Shown: positions 40,842 through 49,520, counted from the stretch's first letter. The stretch: 64,000 nucleotides of DNA from Palsa-739 sp035532535 (GCA_035532535.1 DATKQT010000021.1:28364-92363), one strand, 5' to 3'. Numbers and translations are program-made. Notes: generated by a model from the sequence alone, not told the origin.

Positions 40842-40848
40842 TACAGTA
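40842..40848. promoter_or_regulatory. Symmetric bidirectional leaderless promoter (TACAGTA)
   Basis: TACAGT on the plus strand (40842-40847) is 7 nt before the selD GTG at 40855. TACTGT on the minus strand (40843-40848) is 7 nt before the SDR GTG at 40835. Confidence 0.55.
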
Positions 40849-40854
40849 AACCGC

Positions 40855-41853
40855 GTGGAAGCACCCGCGCTCACCGGTCTCACCGTGGGTGGTGGGTGCG
40901 CCGCGAAGTACGCGGCGTCCCGGCTCGAAGAGCTGCTCCGCGGATTCGTCCCGGCGGAGGCCGAGAACCTCCTCGTCGGCCTCGACCCCGCGGACGACGC
41001 GGCCGTCTACAAGCTCGACGACGAGCGTGCGCTCGTCTTCACCGTCGACTTCTTCCCGCCGCTCGTCGATGACCCGGCAACCTTCGGGCGCATCGCTGCG
41101 ACGAACGCGCTCAACGACGTCTTCGCCATGGGCGGGACGCCGCTGCTGGCGCTCTCCATCGCCGCCTTTCCGGAGGAGCTTCCGAACGAGGTCCCCGCCG
41201 CCGTCTTCGCCGGCGCGGACGAGACGGTGCGCGCCGCGGGCGCGGTGCTCGCCGGCGGTCACACCATCCGCGACGCCGAGCCGAAGTACGGGCTCGCTGT
41301 TGTCGGCACCGTGCATCCCGACGGCATCTGGACGAAGGCAGGCGCACAACCTGGTGACGCCCTCTTCCTGACGAAGCCGCTCGGCACCGGCCTCGTGCTC
41401 GCGGCGAAGGTGGATGCGGGCGAGGCCGTGCGTTGGATGACGACGCTCAACGCCGACGCCGCCGAGGCGCTGCGGCCGTTCTCCCCGAACGCGGTCACGG
41501 ACGTCACCGGCTTCGGCCTCTTTGGCCACGCGCACGAGATGGCCACACGGAGCGGCGTGCGCATCCGGCTCGACGCGGCCGAGCTGCCTGCGCTCGACGG
41601 CGCGCTCGAGGCGGCCCTCGCCGGTGTGCGCACGGGCGGGGACCCGCGCAACCGCGAATACGCGCCGGTCGACGCGGTCGGCGTCGGCGAAGAAGTGCTC
41701 GCCCTCGGCTACGACGCGCAGACCGCAGGCGGACTGCTGATCTCGCTTCCCGCCGACAAGGCGCTGTCGCTCGAGAGCGAGTTCCGCGTGCGCGACCTTT
41801 TCCTCCGCCGCGTCGGCACAGTCGAGGAAGGAACGGGAGTCTTCGTCAGGTAG
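40855..41853 (+). CDS. selD: Selenide, water dikinase (selenophosphate synthetase)
   Basis: This 332-residue protein has an N-terminal glycine-rich loop with Cys15 and Lys18 (VGGGCAAKY), the catalytic pair of SelD. LDPADDAAVYKLDD, ATNALNDVFAMGG and VLAGGHTIRDAEPKYG are ATP-binding motifs of the PurM-like fold, and TDVTGFGLFGHAHEM lies in the C-terminal half. It makes selenophosphate for Sec-tRNA, selenouridine or Se-Mo enzymes. In this window a predicted Sec protein lies at 2842. The GTG start is set by the leaderless -10. It converges with the merR gene, overlapping by 8 bp. Confidence 0.95.
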   Translation: MEAPALTGLTVGGGCAAKYAASRLEELLRGFVPAEAENLLVGLDPADDAAVYKLDDERALVFTVDFFPPLVDDPATFGRIAATNALNDVFAMGGTPLLALSIAAFPEELPNEVPAAVFAGADETVRAAGAVLAGGHTIRDAEPKYGLAVVGTVHPDGIWTKAGAQPGDALFLTKPLGTGLVLAAKVDAGEAVRWMTTLNADAAEALRPFSPNAVTDVTGFGLFGHAHEMATRSGVRIRLDAAELPALDGALEAALAGVRTGGDPRNREYAPVDAVGVGEEVLALGYDAQTAGGLLISLPADKALSLESEFRVRDLFLRRVGTVEEGTGVFVR

Positions 41854-42268
41854 CGAGCTCGCGCTTGCGCGCGAGGATCGACTTCCGCTTCTCGACAAGC
41901 TCTGCTTCGAGCCGCTTGAGCTCCTCCATCCGGCGGCGGACGAGCCCGATCTGCGTCTCGACGTGCGGGAGCGCCAGGTCGAGCAGCTGCAGCCGCTCGG
42001 CGTCGGAGTCGCTCTCGCGGAATTGCTTGCGGATCGCGGCGCGCGCCTCCTCGGCTTCGACGAGCTGCTTCAGCTCCTCGAGCGACAGGTTGAGCAGGTC
42101 GCGCAGGCGTGTGAGCTCGCTGAGCCGCTCGACGTCGTCGTCGTCGTAGGCGCGGTGCTCACCCTTGCGCCGTTCCGACGGGCCGGGAAGCAAGCCGATC
42201 TCCTCGTAGTAGCGGATCGTGCGTGGTGTCAGCCCCGTCCGCTCGGCGACCTCGCCGATGCGAATCAT
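41846..42268 (-). CDS. MerR family transcriptional regulator
   Basis: This 140-residue protein has a winged HTH, IGEVAERTGLTPRTIRYYEE, then GLLPGPSERRKGEHRAYDD and a long coiled coil rich in Glu and Arg (RRRMEELKRLEAELVEKR). There is no metal-binding Cys, so it is a drug-type or generic MerR. Its ATG overlaps the stop of the MFS gene, so it is second in the efflux operon and likely controls it. Confidence 0.9.
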   Translation of the reverse strand: MIRIGEVAERTGLTPRTIRYYEEIGLLPGPSERRKGEHRAYDDDDVERLSELTRLRDLLNLSLEELKQLVEAEEARAAIRKQFRESDSDAERLQLLDLALPHVETQIGLVRRRMEELKRLEAELVEKRKSILARKRELAT

Positions 42269-43743
42269 GCGGCCTCCGCCTCGAAGATCTCGTCGAGCGT
42301 GACGTCGCCGACGACGTGCGCCGGGCGCATGAGCGACACGGCGGCGCCGAGCAACGAGATGCCGGTGAGCACCCACAGCGCCACGTGCATGTTCGCGATA
42401 AACGGGTCGAGCTGCTTCGTGGACAGGCCGGACGCGACGCCGGAGAAGATCTTGAACAGCACCGTCGTCGGGATCGCAGAGGTGATGACCGCCATCACGA
42501 ACGCGATCGAGATGACGGCGCCGGTGTTCTGCAGCATCACGCGCGCGCCCGCGGCGATGCCGCGCCTGTGCACCGGGACGACGCCCATCATCGCCGCTGT
42601 GTTCGGGCTGTTGAACATGCCCGAGCCGATGCCGACGAGCAGGAGCCAGAGCGCGCTCCAGATGTAGGAGGTGTGCGCCTGCAGCGTCGTCATTCCGGCA
42701 AGGCCCGCCGCGGAGACGAGCATGCCGAGCGCGGCGAGGCCGCGTGACCCGTGGCGGTCGGCGGCGATGCCGGCGAGCGGCGAGGCGATGAGCATGCCGA
42801 CCGCCAGCGGCGCGAGCTCGAGGCCGGCGACGATCGGGGACTTCCCCTGCGGGCCCTGGAAGTAGAAGACGAACAGGAACATGAGCGCGAAGCGGGACAG
42901 ACCGTTGATGAACGCTGCGCCGGACGCTGCTGCGAAAAGCTTGTTCCGGAAGAGCGAGAGGTCGAGCATCGGCGCGCGCCCGTGTCGCTCGATGAGCACG
43001 AAGATCGGCAGGAACACGATCGCGGCGACGAAGCCGGCGATGACGAGCGAGTTGTTCCAGCCCGACAGTCCGCCCTTCGACAGGGCAAGGACGAGGCCGG
43101 TCAGTCCGACGACGAACGTCGACGTCCCGACCAGGTCGATCCCGCGTTCCTCGTCGCGGCCGGAGATCTCGTGCAGCACGAGATATGCCCAGGCAGAGCC
43201 GGCGAGGCCGATCGGAACGTTGAACCAGAAGACCCACGGCCAGTTGATCGCGACGAGCGCGCCGCCGAGCACGGGGCCGATGACGAGCCCGACCGCAGCC
43301 ACCATCGTGTTCGTGCCCATGGCGAGGCCGAGCTCCTCCTTCGGGAACGCGTCCGTGACGAGTGCGGCCGCGTTCGCAAAGAGGAACGCGCCGCCGACGC
43401 CCTGGAGGACGCGCCACAGGATGAGCTGCGTCCCGCTACCGGAGAAGCCGGCGCCGAGCGACGCGGCCGAGAAGACGAGGAAGCCGAGCACGTAGGCGTG
43501 CTTGCGCCCGAACAGGTCGGACAACCGACCCGCCGTCAGGACGAGCACGGTGGAGACGATCATGTAGACGAGAATGACCCAGACGAGCTGGAGCAACGTC
43601 GTGTGCAGGCTGCGCTCGAGGTCCGGGAGCGCGATGATGAGGGTGCCCGAGTTGACGGTGGCCAGGAGCATCCCCAGGCTGGTGCAGGAGAGTACCCACC
43701 ACTTGAACTGACGACTATGTCTGCGACTCCGAAGAAACTTCAT
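42265..43743 (-). CDS. MFS efflux transporter, DHA2 family
   Basis: This 492-residue protein has 14 predicted helices, with GRLSDLFGRKHAYVLG (motif A) and WRVLQGVGGAFLFANAAAL (motif C). It exports drugs or toxic metabolites. The start at 43743 overlaps the first 27 bases of the heme A synthase gene on the opposite strand. A direct repeat acgtca-acgtca lies just upstream and may be the MerR site. Confidence 0.92.
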   Translation of the reverse strand: MKFLRSRRHSRQFKWWVLSCTSLGMLLATVNSGTLIIALPDLERSLHTTLLQLVWVILVYMIVSTVLVLTAGRLSDLFGRKHAYVLGFLVFSAASLGAGFSGSGTQLILWRVLQGVGGAFLFANAAALVTDAFPKEELGLAMGTNTMVAAVGLVIGPVLGGALVAINWPWVFWFNVPIGLAGSAWAYLVLHEISGRDEERGIDLVGTSTFVVGLTGLVLALSKGGLSGWNNSLVIAGFVAAIVFLPIFVLIERHGRAPMLDLSLFRNKLFAAASGAAFINGLSRFALMFLFVFYFQGPQGKSPIVAGLELAPLAVGMLIASPLAGIAADRHGSRGLAALGMLVSAAGLAGMTTLQAHTSYIWSALWLLLVGIGSGMFNSPNTAAMMGVVPVHRRGIAAGARVMLQNTGAVISIAFVMAVITSAIPTTVLFKIFSGVASGLSTKQLDPFIANMHVALWVLTGISLLGAAVSLMRPAHVVGDVTLDEIFEAEAA

Positions 43744-44646
43744 TCTTACGTCAACGTCAGTTTAGCAGCTCGACGAGAGCTGAGCCCGGCCGGCTTCCGC
43801 CGGGTCGCCTGGTGGGCTGTGGGCTGCCTCATCGTCATCGTCGGCACCGGCGCGACCGTACGCCTCACCGGCTCCGGCCTCGGGTGCCCGCACTGGCCGA
43901 CGTGCAACGCAACGCACGCGCTGCCGAAGGGCTACCACTCCGACATCGAGTTCTCGAACCGCGTCGTGTCGGCGCTGACGGTCTTCTCGACGCTCGGGCT
44001 CGCCCTCGCGGCGTGGCGCACACCCGCGCTCGGTCGCCGCGGGCGCTGGCTCGCGACCGCGGTGTTCGTCGGAACGCTCGCGCAGGCGCCCCTCGGCGCG
44101 ATCACCGTCTACTACGACCTCAACCCGTACCTCGTCATCTCGCATCTGCTGTTGTCGCTGACGGTGCTCGGACTCGGTGTTCTCACGCTGCTCTCTGCGT
44201 ATCCGGGCGGCCCGCCTCTTCCGGCGATCGCACGTGCCGGCGGCGCGGCCCTTCTCGTCGCAATCAGCGTGCTCGTCGTCACCGGGACGCTCTCGACGGG
44301 TGCCGGCCGTTTCCCGGGGAGCAACGGGGCGAAGGTTGTGGAGCGGATCGGGAACTTTCACGACGCCGTGTGGCTGCACGTGCGCGCGGTGGCGGCGTTC
44401 GGGATCGTCTTTCTCGTGCTCGGCGCGTGGGCGTGGACCCGCCGCGCGCAATGGCCGTGGCTTCTCCGAGGTTGCGCTGCGCTACTCGTCATCCTGCTTG
44501 TTCAGATGGGAATCGGGGAATGGCAGTACCGCACGTACGGCACCGTGCCGTGGTGGGTGGTGGTCGCGCACGTCGTCGCGGCGGCGGTTCTCTTTGCCTG
44601 GACGGTCGGCCTGGTCGCGAGGCTGTGGCGTCCAGTGCGTCACTAA
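43717..44646 (+). CDS. ctaA: Heme A synthase (COX15/CtaA)
   Basis: This 309-residue membrane protein has about eight helices, with the Cys pair in LGCPHWPTC and the family pattern VRLTGSGLGCPHWPTCN. His residues occur in HLLLSLT, HDAVWLHV and VVAHVVAAAV. It converts heme O to heme A for the aa3 oxidase. The ATG at 43717 overlaps the divergent MFS start by 27 bp; no later start keeps the first helix intact. It supports aerobic respiration. Confidence 0.92.
   Translation: MSATPKKLHSYVNVSLAARRELSPAGFRRVAWWAVGCLIVIVGTGATVRLTGSGLGCPHWPTCNATHALPKGYHSDIEFSNRVVSALTVFSTLGLALAAWRTPALGRRGRWLATAVFVGTLAQAPLGAITVYYDLNPYLVISHLLLSLTVLGLGVLTLLSAYPGGPPLPAIARAGGAALLVAISVLVVTGTLSTGAGRFPGSNGAKVVERIGNFHDAVWLHVRAVAAFGIVFLVLGAWAWTRRAQWPWLLRGCAALLVILLVQMGIGEWQYRTYGTVPWWVVVAHVVAAAVLFAWTVGLVARLWRPVRH
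43748..43759. promoter_or_regulatory. Direct repeat acgtca-acgtca, candidate MerR site
   Basis: Tandem 6-bp repeat 5 bp upstream of the MFS start codon, in the divergent start overlap with ctaA. Confidence 0.3.
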
Positions 44647-44649
44647 ACT
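44644..44649 (+). promoter_or_regulatory. -10 element TAAACT, leaderless promoter
   Basis: TANNNT hexamer 6 nt before the ATG at 44656; its TAA is the stop codon of ctaA. Confidence 0.45.
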
Positions 44650-44655
44650 CCGTGA

Positions 44656-45540
44656 ATGCCCGAGCTGAACGTCTCGTTCACGCCGAGCCTGAAGCGGCCC
44701 GTGCTGATCGCCGCGTTCCGCGGCTGGAACGATGGAGGCCAGGGGGCATCGCTCGGCGCCGCCTATCTCGCCAAGCAGTGGAACGCAGCGCGCTTCGCGG
44801 AGATCGAGCCGGAGTCGTTCTTCGACTTCCAGTCGGTGCGGCCGCACGTGTCGCTCGTCGACGGTGAAACGCGAAAGGTCGACTGGCCCGACAACGCCTT
44901 CTTCCACGCGTCCATCCCGGGAGCGGGTCGGGACGCGGTGCTCCTCCTCGGCATCGAGCCGAACCTGCGCTGGCGCACGTTCTCGGGCCTCGTGCTCGAG
45001 CTCGCGCAGGATCTCGACGTGGAGATGGTGGTCACGTTCGGGTCGCTCCTGGCCGACGTGCCGCACACGCGGCCGGCGCCGGTGACGGCGGCGGCGACCG
45101 ATTCCGAGCTCGTCGCGGAGCTCGGCCTCGAGGCGTCCCGCTACGAGGGCCCAACCGGAATCGTGGGGATCCTGCACGACCAGTGCCGCGAAGCCGGAAT
45201 CGCATCGGTGAGCCTGTGGGCTGCGGTGCCGCACTACGTGTCGCTCGCACCGAGCCCGCGCGCGGCGCTCGCGCTCGTGCGGCGCTTCGGCGAGTTGATG
45301 CACGTCGACGTCGACCTCGACGAGCTCGAGCACGCAGCGGAGGAGTACGCCGAGCAGGTCAGCGAGGCCGTCTCGACCGACGCGGAGACGCAGGCGTATG
45401 TCGAAGAGCTCGAGCAGCGCGTCGATGCGCTCGCGTCGGAGGGAGAGCTGCCGTCGGGCGAGTCGCTCGCGGCCGAGCTGTCCCGCTTCCTCCGCGAGCG
45501 CGAAGAGCAGGACGAAGGCCCGGAAGGGCCTGCCGTCTAG
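44656..45540 (+). CDS. PAC2 family protein (proteasome-assembly-chaperone-like)
   Basis: This 294-residue protein has the opening RPVLIAAFRGWNDGGQGASL and the blocks VVTFGSLLADVPHTRP and GIVGILHDQCREAGI, as in actinobacterial PAC2 proteins. The C-terminal third is a long acidic coiled region (EELEQRVDALASEGE). Actinobacterial PAC2 proteins are often encoded together with proteasome or central-metabolism genes, but their role is not established. It precedes a small membrane protein by 2 bp. Confidence 0.88.
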   Translation: MPELNVSFTPSLKRPVLIAAFRGWNDGGQGASLGAAYLAKQWNAARFAEIEPESFFDFQSVRPHVSLVDGETRKVDWPDNAFFHASIPGAGRDAVLLLGIEPNLRWRTFSGLVLELAQDLDVEMVVTFGSLLADVPHTRPAPVTAAATDSELVAELGLEASRYEGPTGIVGILHDQCREAGIASVSLWAAVPHYVSLAPSPRAALALVRRFGELMHVDVDLDELEHAAEEYAEQVSEAVSTDAETQAYVEELEQRVDALASEGELPSGESLAAELSRFLREREEQDEGPEGPAV

Positions 45541-48209
45541 GAGTGCTCGTCCTTCGCGCCGTTGCGGGCGCCGCCGGCCTCGTGCTCATCCTGGCCGGAG
45601 TGGTGTTCTTCTTTCAAGGCATCGGTGTGATCGGCGGGTCCTTCATGACCGGCAGCGCGAAGTGGGCCGTCATCGGAGCCGTGCTCGTTGCCGCCGGCGG
45701 CGGCCTGCTCGCCGCCGCCCGCTTCCGCGGCGGCCGCTGACGGCTTGCGGCGACGTCGCCGCCGCTTCGGCGCACCAGACGGGGCTTGTTGCTGGTCTCC
45801 CTGCTCCGTCGTCGCGGTCGCAGCCGTCGCTTCAGGGCCGGTGCCGGGCTTCTTGCGGCGCCGCCTGCGGCGGCGCGAGCTCGACGGCTGCTTCGGCGCG
45901 GGCAGGTTCTCGGAGAGCGCGAGCGCGACCTCGGTGACCGAGCCGAGCTTCTCGCGCGCGTCGTCGAGCAGCTTCGTCGCGCGCGGGGTGTAGCCCTCCG
46001 CGGACGCAAGGAGCGCAGCGCCCACCTGGACCGGCTGCTCGAGCGCGGTCTGGACGAGCTTCGCAGCGTTCTCCTCGTGGCGATGGCCGCGCGAGTTCGC
46101 GAGTGCGCCGAGGAGGCGCTTCGCCTCCGGATACTCGGTCGATGCGCGCCGGTCCTGCACCTTGCGCGTCGCGCGCGCGAGCCGCCACGTCCAGCGCTCG
46201 AGGATCTGATCGGGTGCGTCGGGCTTGCCGTCGGCGATCGCCCGCAGGAGCACGCGGATTCCGGCCAGGCGCTCCTTCTCCCACGTCGGCGCCTGCGTCA
46301 CGAGCGTGACGAGATCGTCGAAATCTGCACGCTCGACACGCATCGAGACTCGGTCCTGCAACGCCATGAGCCGCAGGCGCCGGTTCGGGTTCTCAGCCGC
46401 GGCGGTGGAGAGGAACTGCTCCATTGCGCCCTTGCTCGCCCGGCCCTCCGTGAGCTTCTGCACGAACGACGAGCGCTCGTCGAAACGGATCTGCCGGCCC
46501 GCGATCGTCGCCCAGTAGCGCTGCTCGTCCTCGTCGAGGTAGCGCGGGTCGACGCGCTGCCACTCCCGCAGGATGACTGCGATGCGGCGGCGGACGTCCG
46601 GTGTCACCGGCACGAGCCACGGCGCCGGCGTCAGGCGGCGGCGTGCCCTGCGTTGCGCGCGGCGGCGCGGCGCGGGGGTGACGCGCGCGCCTTCACGGTA
46701 GAAGTCGGCGTCGAGCAGCGAGTGGAGCGAGACGACACGTTCGTTGTGCGTCGCCCCCTTCGGGACGAAGTCGACGACGATGCCTGCTTCCTTGCGCGGG
46801 TGCATGCGCATGATTCGCCCGATGCGCTGCTGGTAGACGCGCTTCGACGCCGTCGGTGCGAGGTGCATGCACACCGTGGCGCGCGGCGAGTTCCAGCCCT
46901 CCGCGAGCAGCTGCGCATTGATCAGGACGTTGATCTCGCCGCGCTCGTATGCGGCGAGCGTCTCCGCGAGTTTCACCGGCGGCGTCCGTCCGGACACCGC
47001 TTCGGCCTTGATTCCGGCGGCGCGGAACTCCTGCGCGAGGTTGTACGCGTGGTCGACGCCGGCGGCGTAGACGATGCCCGGTGTGTTGTCGAAGCGGTCG
47101 CGGTACAGGCTCGCCGCCGCCTGGTTCAGGGCCTGGTGGTCGAGTGTCTTGGCGAGGATCTCCTGGTCGAAGTCGCCGCCGACGATCGGCACCGAGTTGA
47201 TCGCGGCCACCGGTGGGACGCGCAGGCAGCGGAGCGGGGCGATCAGGCCGCGGCGTGCGGCGTCCTGCAACGGAAGGTCGTCGACCGATGCCGGGAAGAC
47301 GTCGGAGACCTGCTTCGCGATCAGCTGCTCGGTCGCCGTCATGCCGATGTAGATGGGCTCCGGGAACGAGCGGATCGCGGCTGAAGTCTTCTCGCCCAGC
47401 GCGGTGTGCGCCTCGTCGCAAATGACGAGCTGATATGCGTTGCGGCTGAGCGTGTCCACGTGCCGCGCGAACCACGCGTACGTCTGGATGGTGAGCGGGT
47501 TCGTGTGGGCCGGCTCCTTGCCGCTCTCGATCGCCTCCGTGAAGCGGTCGCCGTAGCCCTCGTCGGTCAGGTCGCGCGTGAACTGCGAGACGAGCAGGCG
47601 GCGGTGGGTGAGGATGAGGACGCCGAGCGTGCGCGCCGCATCGACGAAGCCCGCTGCGGCGATCGTCTTGCCGGAGGCGGTGGGATGGCGGAAGCGATAG
47701 CGCCGGATCGCGCCCGGGTCCTGCTCGGGCGTCAGTTGCTCGGGCTCGTCTTCGTCTTCGTCGTCGACGACGATCACGTCGTCTTCGTCGTCCTCCTCGT
47801 CCACCTCGGCGACCGCGTGGCCGTTCCCGTTGCCGTTCTCCTTCTCCTCCGCGCGCTGCGCGGCGGAGATCAGCTCGGTGAGCATTCCGGCCAGCGCGTC
47901 CACCTGATGGCGCCGGAGCGCCGTGCCGCTCTTCGTGCGCGGCTCGGGCTCGGCGAGAATGCGCTCGAGGCCGAGCATGAGGCCGAACCGGACCTTCCAA
48001 TGCGTGCTCGGCGCATGATTGCCGGCCTCGATCTCCGCGACCGCCTCGTCCAGCGCCCGGCGCCTGGCGGTGCCGGGAGCGAGGGCCTGCGCCGGATCCT
48101 CGCCGTCACGCAGGAACGGCTCACCGGCCCACGTCTCTGCGCGGTATGCCGCGGCGGCGAGCGGATCGTTCGCCTCCGCAAAGGTCGTGTGCTGAATGGC
48201 TTCTTGCAT
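45537..48209 (-). CDS. DEAD/DEAH-box superfamily 2 helicase with acidic insert and basic tail
   Basis: This 890-residue protein has Walker A HPTASGKT at residues 175-182, motif Ia LILTHRRLLVSQF, motif II VICDEAH, motif III GMTAT and motif VI QQRIGRIMRM. It is in the SSL2/COG1061 group of ATP-dependent DNA or RNA helicases. Two features are unusual: an Asp/Glu run (residues about 135-163) just before Walker A, and a C-terminal tail of over 100 residues with several Arg/Lys clusters ending in a His/Glu/Gly-rich segment. The last 204 bp lie antisense to a small membrane gene. A good -35/-10 pair lies upstream. Confidence 0.88.
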   Translation of the reverse strand: MQEAIQHTTFAEANDPLAAAAYRAETWAGEPFLRDGEDPAQALAPGTARRRALDEAVAEIEAGNHAPSTHWKVRFGLMLGLERILAEPEPRTKSGTALRRHQVDALAGMLTELISAAQRAEEKENGNGNGHAVAEVDEEDDEDDVIVVDDEDEDEPEQLTPEQDPGAIRRYRFRHPTASGKTIAAAGFVDAARTLGVLILTHRRLLVSQFTRDLTDEGYGDRFTEAIESGKEPAHTNPLTIQTYAWFARHVDTLSRNAYQLVICDEAHTALGEKTSAAIRSFPEPIYIGMTATEQLIAKQVSDVFPASVDDLPLQDAARRGLIAPLRCLRVPPVAAINSVPIVGGDFDQEILAKTLDHQALNQAAASLYRDRFDNTPGIVYAAGVDHAYNLAQEFRAAGIKAEAVSGRTPPVKLAETLAAYERGEINVLINAQLLAEGWNSPRATVCMHLAPTASKRVYQQRIGRIMRMHPRKEAGIVVDFVPKGATHNERVVSLHSLLDADFYREGARVTPAPRRRAQRRARRRLTPAPWLVPVTPDVRRRIAVILREWQRVDPRYLDEDEQRYWATIAGRQIRFDERSSFVQKLTEGRASKGAMEQFLSTAAAENPNRRLRLMALQDRVSMRVERADFDDLVTLVTQAPTWEKERLAGIRVLLRAIADGKPDAPDQILERWTWRLARATRKVQDRRASTEYPEAKRLLGALANSRGHRHEENAAKLVQTALEQPVQVGAALLASAEGYTPRATKLLDDAREKLGSVTEVALALSENLPAPKQPSSSRRRRRRRKKPGTGPEATAATATTEQGDQQQAPSGAPKRRRRRRKPSAAAAEAGGGEQAAAGGNEHGSDDGPLRAAGHEGPADHTDALKEEHHSGQDEHEAGGARNGAKDEHS
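45543..45740 (+). CDS. Small two-helix membrane protein
   Basis: A 65-residue protein with two hydrophobic helices (AGAAGLVLILAGVVFFFQG and SAKWAVIGAVLVAAGGGLLA), a short loop and a basic C-terminus RFRGGR. The GTG start lies 2 bp after the PAC2 stop. The gene lies entirely opposite the 3' end of the helicase gene. The well-formed helices and coupling to PAC2 suggest it is real; such small proteins are common in actinobacteria without known roles. Confidence 0.6.
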   Translation: MLVLRAVAGAAGLVLILAGVVFFFQGIGVIGGSFMTGSAKWAVIGAVLVAAGGGLLAAARFRGGR

Positions 48210-48290
48210 ATGCGCAGCACGAGCGGTGCTGCAGGCCTTCCAAAGGTGGCGCCGCTCGATGAGTCCCCTGGACCGAGCCGCGCTCTACGA

Positions 48291-48318
48291 AGCATACCCG
48301 GCGTTCCCGGAGCGTCAA
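48291..48318 (-). promoter_or_regulatory. Sigma-70-type promoter of the helicase gene
   Basis: TTGACG (48313-48318), 16-bp spacer, TATGCT (48291-48296) on the minus strand, giving an 80-nt leader to the ATG at 48209. It is one of the best -35/-10 pairs in the window. Confidence 0.65.
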
Positions 48319-48328
48319 CCTGTCCGGG

Positions 48329-48913
48329 CTAGCTCCCCAGGCCTCCGAAGACGGCGAACGGGTTCTGTGGAGTTGCCTCCCAGACCACCTCGCCGCCCGG
48401 CTCGACCTGCCCGTGCAGGCGGGCGGCCAGCGCGTCGGCGTCCTCCTTCGACGCGGTGCCGACGATGAGGTAGTGGAAGTGGCGCACCGGGTTGTACCCC
48501 TCGCCTTCGAGGGTCTCCGCGAGGGACTTCGCCTCGTCCCGCGAGGCGCACTGGACGCGCACCTCCCACGGCGCGTAGCCGCGGTCGAGTTCCTCCTCTT
48601 CCCACGTCTCGCCGGCCGGCTCGTCGTCCCAGCGCTCTTCGTCCTCGAGCCAGTGCTCGACCTTGCTTGCCCGCGCCTCGCCGCCGAGGCTGTGCAACTG
48701 GGCGTCGATCACGCCGTGGGCGCGCTCGGCCTCGGCGCGCGATGAGGCATAGACGAAGATCTCATCGCCGTCGCGCGAGACGGCGAGCCGCCTTTGCTCG
48801 AGGGCCTGCGCGAGCTCGCGCGCCTCCTCGCCGAGATCCGCGCCGAGCCGGTCGAGCAGACCGCCGGCGTGCGTCTCCTCGACCTCGATGCGAATGCGCC
48901 AGTCGTCGGCCAC
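48329..48913 (-). CDS. Uncharacterised protein with two similar alpha/beta halves
   Basis: This 194-residue protein has WRIRIEVEETHAGGLLDRL at the N-terminus and WEVRVQCASRDEAKSLAETL in the second half. They look like two copies of a ferredoxin-like unit, each with a strand, a helix and FVYASSRAEAERAH or LIVGTASKEDADALA. A linker with many Glu, Asp and Trp joins them. No function is recognised. The GTG start is supported by TAAGCT 8 nt upstream. Confidence 0.7.
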   Translation of the reverse strand: MADDWRIRIEVEETHAGGLLDRLGADLGEEARELAQALEQRRLAVSRDGDEIFVYASSRAEAERAHGVIDAQLHSLGGEARASKVEHWLEDEERWDDEPAGETWEEEELDRGYAPWEVRVQCASRDEAKSLAETLEGEGYNPVRHFHYLIVGTASKEDADALAARLHGQVEPGGEVVWEATPQNPFAVFGGLGS

Positions 48914-48921
48914 GGGCGGCG

Positions 48922-48927
48922 AGCTTA
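48922..48927 (-). promoter_or_regulatory. -10 element TAAGCT, leaderless promoter
   Basis: TANNNT hexamer 8 nt before the GTG at 48913. Confidence 0.45.
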
Positions 48928-48937
48928 CCGTTCGGCG

Positions 48938-49516
48938 CTAGTGCAGGGAGATCCGGTCCGGCGGCCAGTAGGTGAGGAGCACCGGGCCGATGAGGCTCCT
49001 CCGCGGCACCGAGCCCCAGACGCGCGAGTCGCACGAGTGGACGCGATCGTCGCCGAGGAAGAAGTAGCGGCCGGCGGGAACGTGCCAGGTGCCCGATTCG
49101 TGGTCGCGGAGCGCCGGGTCGACGTACGGCTCGGCCAGCGGCTTTCCGTTGATGGAGATGAAGCCGTTCCGTTCGGAGACGGTGTCGCCCGGAAGCCCGA
49201 TCAGGCGCTTGACGAAGGTGGAGCCGCTGTCGCCGGGACCGCATTTCGCCGTCGTCGGCGGTGCGGTGAAGACGACGATCTGCCCGCGCTTGGGGCTCTC
49301 CAGGTCGTACGCGAGCCGGTTGACGAGAATGCGGTCGTTGGAGGCGGCGAGACACCAGGCGCCCGGCCGTGCGCAGTGCAGCGTCGGCTCCATCGAGGAG
49401 GACGGAATCCGATAGGGCTTGGCGACCTCGGTCTCGAAGACGAGCACGAACCCGACCGCGAGCGCGATGCTCACGATCCAGTCGGCGAGCCGGCGCCACG
49501 GCTGCGGGATCCTCAC
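48938..49516 (-). CDS. lepB: Signal peptidase I
   Basis: This 192-residue protein has an N-terminal helix (residues about 12-28), the catalytic Ser in IPSSSMEPTL, the catalytic Lys in STFVKRLIGLPGD, and the box YFFLGDDRVHSCDSRVWG. It cleaves signal peptides at the outer face of the membrane. A GTG start with AGGAGC and TATCGT upstream is used. An insert with three Cys (CARPGAWC and KCGPG) after the Ser motif is unusual and may form a disulfide. Confidence 0.95.
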   Translation of the reverse strand: MRIPQPWRRLADWIVSIALAVGFVLVFETEVAKPYRIPSSSMEPTLHCARPGAWCLAASNDRILVNRLAYDLESPKRGQIVVFTAPPTTAKCGPGDSGSTFVKRLIGLPGDTVSERNGFISINGKPLAEPYVDPALRDHESGTWHVPAGRYFFLGDDRVHSCDSRVWGSVPRRSLIGPVLLTYWPPDRISLH

Positions 49517-49520
49517 GCTC

